NCBI RefSeq assembly: GCF_026210795.1
Contig: NC_089457.1
Location: 1-64,000, forward strand
Reading direction: 5' to 3'
DNA length: 64,000 nt
From: Rhizophagus irregularis
Taxonomy: Eukaryota; Glomeromycota; Glomeromycetes; Glomerales; Glomeraceae
Numbering within the stretch: the first letter of the stretch is position 1; each line of letters starts with the position of its first letter. Below, one piece after another: positions 54,860 through 64,000 of the stretch. Made by a program: the position numbers and the translations under genes. The notes below the pieces were generated by a model. That model did no database searches. It was not told the DNA's origin and was given only the letters and a program-made list of their open reading frames with translations.

Positions 54860-56191
54860 TTTTTTTTTTAAAAAAAACTGGACAATTTACAAAAAAACAA
54901 CCTGATATAATTTTTGAGTGTTGATTATTGATCTACACTATAAATCCTATGAAAAAATGGTAGCCAAATTTAATACTAGGTTACACATGATCTTGCACAC
55001 AGATTATTTTCGGTTAATTACAACAAAATAAGATTTGAGAAAGTTGAAAAAAATGGTACAAATATTATAAGATCACATTCAATAAAAAAATATATATATA
55101 AACAGAAGAGACATATACTATATATAGTTCTTAACTTCTTTAATACTAAGCAATGAAAATTTGTTGTCCAAATTTCAAATTATTGAAAAAGATGAATGAT
55201 GATAATTATTTTAACAATTAATAATCAATTTATGAATATGTTTCCGTGAAATAAATGGGTAATCTCGTGATTTCTATTTTAAACTTTAAACTAAAATTAG
55301 AGATTTCCCGGACGAATTCCTGGTCATTTACAAATTTCAAAAATTAGTATGATGAGTAACATTAGTGCGACAGGGGTAACAGTATTTCGCGCTAATTACC
55401 GGTGTGCAGATCATGTATAACCCGGCAACAAATCCGGCTATTATATCATTTTTCGTTTAAACATGTGATTTATTCTAAAAAAAAAAAATTTCTTAGTAAT
55501 CAAGTGTAATCTCTTTGCTTAATAATTCTAAGAAACATTTAACTTTTTGAGGTTGGAATACAGTATGCTTGAAAGAATCATTTAAATGTGATCTAAAATT
55601 TATTTTTTTTTGTTTCAAAAAAAAAATTGTTTTTCCTTATCAAAAAATTCATAACACGTATTAGTTAAATCCTGGCTAATTAAAATTTTACTAGGATCGG
55701 ATAAATGATCGGCCGATAGACCGAAGCTAGGATATAATAAAAAAATTTTACAGAACAAATTTTCAAAGCCATCAATTATACAACTACATTTGTAAATGGT
55801 GCCGATCAGGGAATTATTATGTGCTATTTTAAAATTGCTTTGATTATTAATTGCTAAAAATAATTAGTAATCTCATAAACCTGATTATAGTATAGTTGTA
55901 ATATCATCTATCTATTATTACTTGATTCTTAACTAAAGAAGTTAAGAATTATATATATGTCTCTTATATGTAATCTTATAATATCGTTAAGCATTTTTCG
56001 AAATAACTTCTTTTTTTTTTAAAAAAAAGGTTTCCGAAAATAATTTTGTTATTAAGAGATTTATTAGTAATCGGGCGTAACTTTGCTTAATAATTCTAGG
56101 AAAACATTTTACCCTTTTGAGATTGAAATTTGTTTAAAGAATCATTTAAAAGACGTCCCAATTTTTTCTTGTTTTTGTTTCAAAGGAAAAA
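54860..56191. promoter_or_regulatory. Divergent promoter region with internal duplications
   Basis: Lies between the starts of DCAF11 (-) and the dehydrogenase gene (+), so it holds both promoters. 55500-55625 and 56070-56190 are a diverged direct duplication (TTTGCTTAATAATTCTAxGA, AAAGAATCATTTAAA, TTGTTTCAAA), the second copy abutting the dehydrogenase ATG. 55064-55142 and 55934-55985 are an inverted pair (GAAGTTAAGAA...ATATGTCTCTT...ATCTTATAAT). No open frame of note. Confidence 0.6.
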
Positions 56192-57197
56192 ATGGCATCT
56201 TCAGATAGAATTGCATTTATAGGTTTAGGAGCCATGGGTATTCACATGGCTACGAATCTGCAAAATTATTTAAAATCTCAAAATAGAGAACCTCTTATAG
56301 TTTATAATCGTACAATCTCAAAAACGGAATCACTTGTTAAAATCGGAGCAATCGCAGCTCAATCTTTAAAACAAGTTGCGGAACAAGCTAATATTATTTT
56401 TACCTCACTTTCAAATGATGAAGCAGTCAATCAAGTTTATAATGAATTATTAGGATCATTAAAACCCAATGAAGGAAAAAATGTAATTTTAATTGAAACG
56501 AGCACTATTTATCCGGCAACAATTGTTAATATAAAAGAAAAAGCTGAAAAAATTCCAAATGTTCACATTCTTTGTTGTCCTGTATGGGGTCCACCCATTG
56601 GTGCAAAGAATGCTCAATTAATTATAATTACTTCAGGTCATCAACCTTCCATTGATCATGTTATGCCGTTATTTATACCTGTTTTGGGGAAAAAATCAAT
56701 TACTGTTGGTGAAGATGTGGCGAAAGCCGCAAATTTTAAACTAGTTGGAAATTTTTTCATTATAGGAGCAGTTGAATTATTATCTGAAGGAATGACTTTA
56801 TCTGAAAAGACTGGTATTGGGAGGGATAAATTAATGGAATTTATTGATTTATTGTTTCCATTCGGACCTTTTCAGAATTATGGTAAGTACCTAAGTACCT
56901 TACAGTATTAATATTTCTCATTTTATTTTCATTTATTTATTATTTATTTATTTATTAGGTAAAAAAATGCAAAAAGATACATTTACTACTGAAGCTGGAT
57001 TTACAGTTACTAATGCTTTGAAAGATGTTGGCCATATGCGACGTCTTGCTGCGGAATCCGAGTGTCCGCTTCCAGTTGCCGATATTTTTCATCAACATCT
57101 TATTACCGTTAAGGCGAATGGTGGAGAGAATTATGATTATTCAGGTGCTGTTGAAGCATTGAGAATAGCTGCAGGATTATCTTCTGTTAATAAATGA
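56192..57197 (+). CDS. 3-hydroxyisobutyrate-dehydrogenase-family oxidoreductase
   Basis: Two exons, 56192-56882 and 56959-57197, joined in frame at a GGT codon through GTAAGT...TTATTAG; 309 residues. The N-terminus IAFIGLGAMGIHMATNL (about 7-23) is the Rossmann dinucleotide motif GxGxMG. YNRTISKTESL places the Arg typical of NADP-preferring members. TSLSNDEAVNQVY and ILIETSTIYPATI follow. The substrate region CPVWGPPIGAKNAQLIII replaces the usual APVSGG. KAANFKLVGNFFIIG carries the expected catalytic Lys and its NxxxxxxxxE partner segment. The C-terminal helical domain ends LKDVGHMRRLAAESECPLPV...YDYSGAVEALRIAAGL. The family oxidises 3-hydroxy acids with NAD(P)+. The altered substrate loop means the substrate cannot be named. 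No mitochondrial targeting leader is evident. Confidence 0.9.
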
Positions 57198-57405
57198 ATT
57201 AATCTTATCATATAATATTTTTTATTTATATGCTATTTTTTTTTTATTCATATGCTTTTAAGTATTAGCAGTAAATAAAGGAATTCCAATTTATGTTAAT
57301 TTGTCAAATCTGGACATTTATTTGTATTCGTTAATTAAACGCATCAGTTATTTATATCACATGCAAATGATGTAATTAATTTATATATGTATTATGTATG
57401 CATCA

Positions 57406-57843
57406 TCACACTAAAAAATCATCGTTGTTGGTAAAAAAAAAAATTTCAACCATAAAAAATCATAAATAATAACCCAGGCAAACTTACGTTCCGCAAGAGG
57501 CTTGTCCGTATTTTCGCTTTCACTTTCTTGTTTTCTAACTCCTACTATGAAAAGTATCTAAGTTAATTAACTATTCTAATTCATATTTATATACATTATA
57601 TAAAGAGATTACCTCCAATATTGATTTGTGGAAAATCTTGTCCTATAACAATTTTCGAATTATGTAGCGTGAATATATATCTGATATATTGTAATGAAAA
57701 AAAAAACTGTGATACCCACGTTTTGTATTTTCATGTTCTTGTTTAACTTTCTTATAAAAATCCAACCAAGAAGGAAGCGCAGATACCGATGTAATCAATA
57801 AAAGTGTTATCAAACCAATTAAAACAAATTGATTAAACTTCAT
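57406..57843 (-). CDS. Small secreted protein with signal peptide
   Basis: The ATG at 57843 gives MKFNQFVLIGLITLLLITSV then SALPSWLDFYKKVKQEHENT. This is a clear signal peptide of about 22 residues with likely cleavage after VSA. Proposed exons are 57843-57720 (donor GTGGGT), 57642-57613, 57541-57488 (donor GTAAGT) and a tiny last exon 57410-57406 that supplies the stop. The mature peptide would be about 48 residues: hydrophilic, Lys/Glu-rich, with a segment RQDFPQINIGGVRKQESESE and no cysteines. The start could be 36 bases upstream (MQKKKNFFTTLK), but that would mask the signal peptide. If the last intron is not removed, the tail becomes hydrophobic. Function unknown; small secreted proteins of this kind in plant-associated fungi are often treated as effector candidates, which here is only a possibility. 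Confidence 0.6.
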
Positions 57844-58211
57844 TTTGAGAGTTGTAAAGAAATTTTTTTTTTTTTGCATGAATAATTACTATGAAATAAA
57901 TATAGAAATGAACGTCGATTAATGCTTATTTATATCAGCCAATTAATATCGATCACGCATGATTATTCAAACTTTTAAAGTTAAAATGTTAAAACTTACC
58001 ACGATAAAAGCTAAGCCATTTTATTTCATTTTGTGCATATGCACATATCTTTGTAACAAACAAATTATGCACAGTAATATCATTTTTTTTTATTCTCTCT
58101 TTCCGATTTAGAATGTTTAATTTTCTATTTATCAGTTTAATTAATTAATATCATTATTTCAAGTATTTAATTTTTTTAAAAATTCAAAAAATTATTTTGA
58201 AATTAATAATT

Positions 58212-61200
58212 ATGACAACAACGCCACAAGTTGAACAAGTTGAACAACAGAGAAGAGTATCAACTCCAAGTTTAAGGTTATCTATAAAAAGTAATTCCAA
58301 TGCAGGTGATTAATAGTTTTTTTTCCTCATTTTTAACTTAAGAAATTGTTTTTTATTTTTTATTTTATTTTTATTATTTTATTTTTTTTGGTTTTTTTTT
58401 TAGCTGTTGAAGATTCTTTAAAAACTTATAAACTGTTAGAAGCACTCCGATCAGGTAAATTTCGTAACCAGGATTTCCTTTTTTCTTATTAAATCGCATA
58501 CTAACCCTTTTTCCACGTTAATAGGAGACACTTCAACATTACAAACTTTAATATCAACGTACACTCTTCCAGTTCCTTCTTCTACTTCTTCCTCCACTCC
58601 CACTTCCTCAACCTCATCACAACATAATTTGCCATCACCACTAACTTTAGGTGTACAATGTGCCACAACCAACACAATAGAGTTCATCATATCAAATTTT
58701 GTTGGGAAAAATATTGATCTAAATCAAAGTGACCAATTAGGGAATACGGCATTACATTATGCATCAAAGGGAGGTAGAATCGATGTTATTGAATTACTGT
58801 TAAAACAAAAAAATATTAATGATACAATAATGAATGTGGATGGCAAACAACCTATCGATTTGGCTAAAAATCGGGAAATTGCCAATATTTTAAAAGGTAA
58901 TGGAATGAAAGGGCCTTCGTTAGGTTTTTTTTTTTAAAAAAAAAGTTATTCAATATTAAACTCCTTTTTTCTTTCTTTCCATTTTCGTATAAAGAAAGCA
59001 GAGACGAATTTGTTGAACATGCAACATCATTATTTAAGCAATATATAACTAATTCAAATTATTCAGGACTATATAGTTTATTTTCAGATCCAAGAGCAGT
59101 AGCATTAGTGGATATAAATCATCAAGATTCAACAACAGGTGCAACATTGTTACATGATTCTGCTCGGAAAAAAGACATAGAAATGGTAAAATTTTGTATA
59201 GATCATGGAGCAGATGTAGGAATAAGAGATCGTAAGGGGAAGTTGGCAATAGAAGTGACAAAAGATGATGATATTAAATCTTTATTAAAACAAATTACAC
59301 CGCTATTAACAACCACATCAATAGTAACCACTTTGGAATCTAATCAACCACCAAAATTAAAAGGTTATTTAAATAAATGGACAAATTATGCTGGTGGATA
59401 TAAGAGTAGATGGTTTGTCCTAGAGAATTGTATTCTTTCATATTTTAAAAATCAAGATGATGCGGGAAATTCATGTAGAGGTAGTATAAATATGAAGATA
59501 GCAAAAATTTCTATTGATTCTTCTGATAGACAAAGATTCGATATCATAGGGAAGGGAAGTATAAGATATCATTTAAGAGCTAATCATCCTTCTGAAGCAA
59601 AAAAATGGACCATTGCTTTAACTCAATCTACTCAATGGCAACAACAAAATCATAGAGAAGATGGAGGAATGGTGTCACCCACTTCTCGTAACGTAACAGG
59701 AGAAATTAAAGATGATGATTCTAGAGTTGGAAGAACCGAAAGTCTTTCTCAACAAAATAATGATCAAAGATCAAGATCAAGATCACCATCGGATGATAGT
59801 ATCGAAGTAGAAACAATACCATATGAAGATTCATATCAAATGACAATTAATTCAGCAAAAGCACAATTTCTTTTACAAAATCAACAACTTGAAGCGTTAA
59901 TTACAATGTTACCACTACAATCATCCTCGTTGGAAGAAGGTAATGAAACAAAAGAAGGAGCATTGGTTGAAACATTTAGTAAATCATTAAATTTATTACA
60001 AAATTATGTCGAAGAAATTCTTAGGATGACAGAAGAAAGGGAAGAGTATTGGAGAAAAAAATTAGATAAAGAATTAGAGATCAAAAGATTATGGGAACAA
60101 AGTATGAGAGATTTATTTATTGAACGCAATGAGATGGAACAGATCATACAAGATAATGTTAAAGAAGAAAAATTAAGAAAAAAACAATTAAGATTAATAT
60201 CTCCAACGAATAGTACGCCAATACAGAGGGAATCTAGTGAAATGGAAGTGAGAAAGAGCGAAGAGTTTCAGTCACGTGCTGTGGACTTAACCGTTGTTAC
60301 TAATGGGTTATCGACGACGAGTGGAGAAAATCTGATCACAACTTCTTCAATGTCCTTGGCGGATGAATATGATTCTGATGAAGAATTTTACGATGCATTT
60401 GATGGTTGTTCGGTTAATGAAGATATTAACAAATCTGCTACAAAATTACCTTCTGAATTATCATCAGAAGGAATTAGTCTACCTAATTCTACCTCCCTGC
60501 AACCATATATATCTAATTCATATTTAGGATATCCAGAACATATTAGAGAGAGGTTGCCATTAGATCAAAAATCATTGAGGCCCGAAGTATCATTATGGAG
60601 TATATTAAAAAATAGTATAGGTAAAGATTTAAGTAAAATTACTTTACCAGTTTATTTTAATGAACCTACTAGTATGTTGCAGCGTATGGCTGAAGATATG
60701 GAATATAGTGAGTTATTGGATTCTGCTAGCAGACAACAAAATAGCGCCGAAAGAATTTTATATGTTGCTGCTTTTGCCATGAGTAATTATTCAAGCACTG
60801 TCGGTAGAATTGCTAAACCGTTTAATCCGTTATTGGTAAGTAAAGTAGGATCGTATACGGAGATTTTTAGAAACTATTTTTAATTTTATAATTAATCAAT
60901 TAGGGAGAGACATATGAATATGTTAGACCCGATAAAGCATTTAGATATATTTCGGAACAAGTTAGTCATCATCCGGTAAGTATCACAAAAAAACCCATTA
61001 AAGATATGTTTATTATTCATATTAACGTAACTTCACTCTTTTTCCTCACATACCCGAATAGCCAATAAGTGCATGTTATTGTGAATCACCAAATTATGAT
61101 TTTTTTGCCGAGGTGGACGTAAAATCAAAGTTTTGGGGAAAATCATTTGAAATATTACCACAAGGTGTATCACATGTAAATTTAAAAGTATTAAATGATT

Positions 61201-62084
61201 ATTGGCCAAAATCTTTACCTGATACATTGAAGAAGCCGGCAAATGAAAATGGAGAAGTATTTATTGAACATTATTCGTGGAAAAAGGTTACAACTTGCGT
61301 GAATAATTTAATTGTAGGTACTCCATGGATAGATCATTATGGTGACATGATTATAACAAATCATTTAACCGGTGATAAATGTGTACTCACTTTCAAAGCA
61401 AGAGGTTGGAGAGGTAAAGATGCTTTTGAGATAAGAGGTTTTGTTAAAGATGGCGAAAATGATCAAGAGGTTTGGGAAATTGCTGGCAGATGGAATGAAA
61501 GATTAATTGCAAGACGTTGTGATATTAATTTGAGTGGTGCTAGTGAAGTTGATTTGGGTAGTGATAAAGCTGCTGAGCACGCTTATCAGCATCATACTGC
61601 AGGAAATAGCAATAGTTTAGATGGAATACCTATGACACCAATAAGCCCTTCTTCCTTGCAATATAGAAGACCTATCGTACTTTTATGGAAAAAATCTCCT
61701 ACACCTGAAGAACCAATGCCTTTTAATTTAACACCCTTTGCTATAACATTAAATGACCTGCCTGGAAATTTAGTACCTTGGATAGCTCCTACTGATAGTC
61801 GTCTTAGACCTGATCAGAGAGCTATGGAATTAGGCAATTACGATTTAGCTAGTACTGAGAAGGTTAGATTAGAAGAAAAACAGAGAGAAAAGAGAAAGAA
61901 AAGAGAACAAGGAGTAGATAAAGAATTTGTTCCAAGATGGTTTACAAAGAAGATTGAGAAAGATACTGGCGAGTTATATTGGGAGTTTAATCATGAATAT
62001 TGGAAAGAAAGAGAACGTGCTGGCAAGGAAAAAGTTGAAGGTAATGGTCAAGGTAAATGGAATATTGATGATGATATATTTTAA
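58212..62084 (+). CDS. Osh1/Osh2-like oxysterol-binding protein
   Basis: Six exons join in frame: 58212-58305, 58404-58454, 58525-58896, 58995-60835, 60904-60975 and 61062-62084; 1150 residues, near yeast Osh1 and Osh2. Domain order: ankyrin repeats at about 113-172 ([20 protein letters not shown]) and 221-275 ([20 protein letters not shown]); PH domain at about 292-385 ([20 protein letters not shown]); a coiled segment (about 440-560); an FFAT-like motif EEFYDAFD at about 635-642; and the sterol/PI4P-binding domain from about 720, with the family signature EQVSHHPP at about 804-811 split by an intron. The C-terminus ends [10 protein letters not shown]...[19 protein letters not shown] motifs bind ER VAP proteins and the PH domain binds PI4P, so the protein should sit at ER contacts with Golgi, vacuole or plasma membrane and exchange lipids there. 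Confidence 0.95.
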
Positions 62085-63179
62085 CTTTTTTTACAAAATT
62101 TGATATATCTGAAACAATTTTTTTAGACAGAAACTTTATGTAGTTTATTTATATTTACATTAATTGTAATTACCTTTTAATAAAAAAAAAAAATTTAATA
62201 TAAAATTTAAGTTGGATAAAAGCATTATATGGCTTAAATATTATACTTTGTTAATACGCGGAATCGGCATGCACGGTACCTTTTCAAAAATGGTAACCCA
62301 CATTTTCTCGATCATGGAAATATAATTAAAAGTTCATCATAATGAGACGTAATGTAAACTTATATTACTTCCTCTGTGGTTTTTTTAGCGAGCTTAGAAT
62401 CTGACATTCAGAAGCAGAGAACTGCGAACAAAAAATACAAATCTTTGCGCTAAATCTAATCAACTTATCCTAAGTCACTTACCCTAATCAGTATTTCTAG
62501 AGCTCCCTTCAGTCCTTCATGCTAAACGCATTAACAAAAAATCACGATCTTTAGGGTATTCGGACAAGAACCCGAATCCCATATTAACTACTGTTTTTTT
62601 TTAGAAGAACCCGTATATCTCAAAGGAGATATTTTATTACCCAACTGCTGTTTTACATTTACAGACTCCCAGTTTTTGGGTTAAATGAATTCAAATTATT
62701 TTTTTATTTCTTTTTGTAATGAGTCTAGATTTTTTTTTTTTACTTGTAGAATCAATAACAACCCTATTCTACATCATAGACACCCTCTTATATAGAACAA
62801 TTTTGAATAGTGTGAAACACTCCACCTATGACAGTATTTACAGGTGGCGGTCTTTAACAAGGCCGAAAGAAAAATACGGATCGTTTAATTAGTTTTGTTC
62901 GATTGTTTTTATTTCCTTCCATTGGCGGGGAGTTCTGGAGGCGATCTTGGATTGACTCCGTTTCTTTCCCTTTCAAGGTCAGGAGTCATTGTCTGTCTGG
63001 TTTACCAGCTTGCGATTTGGTTCGTAGTGTTAGAATTATTCTCGCTGCATTTTTTTGTTAAATTTTATTGTTCTGATAATTTGTACTACGGCTGCGTACT
63101 CTCTGAAACATAAAAATAAAAATAAAAATAAAAAACGAAACCGAGATATTTCCTTTTACAGAGTTAAGTTAGTAAGAAA
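62085..63179. other. Intergenic region, no gene recognised
   Basis: Starts with the AT-rich 3' region of the oxysterol-binding gene (AATAAAAAAAAAAAATTT at about 62180 is a plausible poly(A) signal region). The rest is less AT-rich, with a hydrophobic plus-strand frame at 62895-63113 that lacks good codon or start context. No repeats seen. Confidence 0.5.
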
Positions 63180-63479
63180 TCAAGGTAATGATAAATAAGG
63201 TTTAACTACTACCTTCTCCTTTTCATCGTATAATTTCGTTCCAATATAATTTTGATCCACCGTGCTATCTAGTCCACTCCAATCACCAGTAAATGGGGTG
63301 AATTAATCAATACATCTCGTTTGAGATATAAAAAATTTTGATAAGTTGGTTCTTCATATTTTTCAAGATAAGATAAAAGAGCTGGAAAAAAAGTGGTTAG
63401 ACCCCAAAACAATATTAATAATCGAGCGGCTTGGAAAACTAAAAATACCTTTGTAACCAGGAAAATACTTGGTATTCAT
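63180..63479 (-). pseudogene. Small unrecognised gene, one apparent frameshift
   Basis: The ATG at 63479 gives MNTKYFPGYK, donor GTATTTTT at 63448, acceptor TTTTTCCAG before 63381. It continues ALLSYLEKYEEPTYQNFLYL, KRDVLINSP. One frame then reads HLLVIGVD and stops. Shifting one base in the GGGG run at about 63295 opens PFTGDWSGLDSTVDQNYIGT, KLYDEKEKVVVKPYLSLP and stop at 63180. Total would be about 80 residues. The composition is protein-like on both sides of the shift. It could be a pseudogene, a homopolymer sequencing error, or a retained intron misread by me. Function not recognised. Confidence 0.45.
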
Positions 63480-63602
63480 TTTCTACTTTCTACTACTGTA
63501 AAAAGTTGATAGAATCATGTGAGACTAAAATAGTGTTGCGTTTGTTAGGGCGCAACTCAAGAGTGGTAGTTTCGTCTGAAGTGTTGCCTTTGTCTGGGGT
63601 CG

Positions 63603-64000
63603 TCTAAAGCCGTGTTCGATCACGTGATTTGTAAAAATTTATTTTTTACAAATAAAACTTTTTCGCCAATACATAAAACTTTCAAGTTACACATAGTATG
63701 TGTATTTTAGCCTGCTGTGCAAGTTTACTTAGTGCGCAACATGGGGTTTTGAACACCGTTTTTGACTTATTTGAATTTTTTCATTTTCGTCATCCATTTT
63801 TGGATATGATCGGCAAAGATTATTCATTCATATGTAAAGTCAAAAACAGTGTTTAAAACCAGCTTTTTTTCACTAAGTAAACTTGTAAAGCAGGCCAAAA
63901 TACACTTATTCTATAACTTTCATACTTACATTAATCTTAGTTCATAAAAAAATGGCTTATTCATAAAATGTCAAGTCACATGATCGAACACGGCTTTAGA
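63603..64000. mobile_element. MITE with TCTAAAGCCGTGTTCGATCA ends, reaching the window edge
   Basis: The left end TCTAAAGCCGTGTTCGATCA then CGTGA is mirrored by the last bases TCACATGATCGAACACGGCT then TTAGA. The arms continue inward (ATAAAACTTTCAAGTT / AACTTTCATACTT, GTGTATTTTAGCCTGCT / AGCAGGCCAAAATACAC, AGTTTACTTAGTG / CACTAAGTAAACTT), so the arms are about 180 bases with few mismatches. The whole forms one large hairpin. The right TSD lies outside the window. Confidence 0.85.

Noticed and set aside
62895-63113. Plus-strand frame of 72 residues
   Set aside because: Hydrophobic, no splice or start support and no family resemblance.

Overview
The window is a chromosome end. It opens with about 1.4 kb of CCCTAA telomere repeat, read on the C-rich strand, so the left edge is the terminus. 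The sequence is very AT-rich, genes have many short AT-rich introns, and transposons are dense and nested. Together with a fungal-type Osh1/Osh2 oxysterol-binding protein, this suggests a TE-rich early-diverging fungus. A Glomeromycotina genome such as Rhizophagus is my best guess, but that is inference.

Layout. 0-1.8 kb: telomere, with a proximal block of CCCTAT variant repeats. 1.8-3.6 kb: degenerate subtelomeric satellite hit by a small hAT-type MITE. 3.6-50.7 kb: a transposon graveyard, ordered here by exact target-site duplications (TSDs). Four elements begin CACTGG and end CCAGTG with 3-bp TSDs and belong to a CACTA/Plavaka-like family. Element A (3872-13973, TSD GAA) sits in an exon of a small coiled-coil gene. 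Element B (4552-11140, TSD TCA) is inserted in A. Element C is at 21332-30591 (TSD TAA) and element D at 44063-46883 (TSD GGA). Two hAT elements carry 8-bp TSDs: E (16133-21174), itself hit by an intact pogo/Tigger element F (17453-19517, TSD TA), and G (39172-41500). Several MITEs and satellites fill the gaps.

B and C share a two-gene layout: a broken Tnp2-type transposase and a divergent second gene whose N-terminal part is a coding minisatellite. A and D carry no transposase. They carry long tandem arrays in which each unit looks like a micro-exon between a T-rich 3' splice site (TTTTTTGTAG) and a 5' splice site (GTAAGT), with one hairpin at the donor and another before the acceptor. A third array of the same design surrounds D. 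This repeated architecture, with three unrelated sequences, is the most unusual thing in the window.

50.7-64 kb: ordinary gene-rich sequence. In order these are an FHA-domain protein (+), a DCAF11/LEC14B WD40 protein (-), a 3-hydroxyisobutyrate-dehydrogenase-family oxidoreductase (+), a small secreted protein (-), an Osh1/Osh2-like oxysterol-binding protein (+) and a small unrecognised gene (-). A long-TIR MITE reaches the right edge. I see no rRNA, no convincing tRNA, no CRISPR array and no viral gene.
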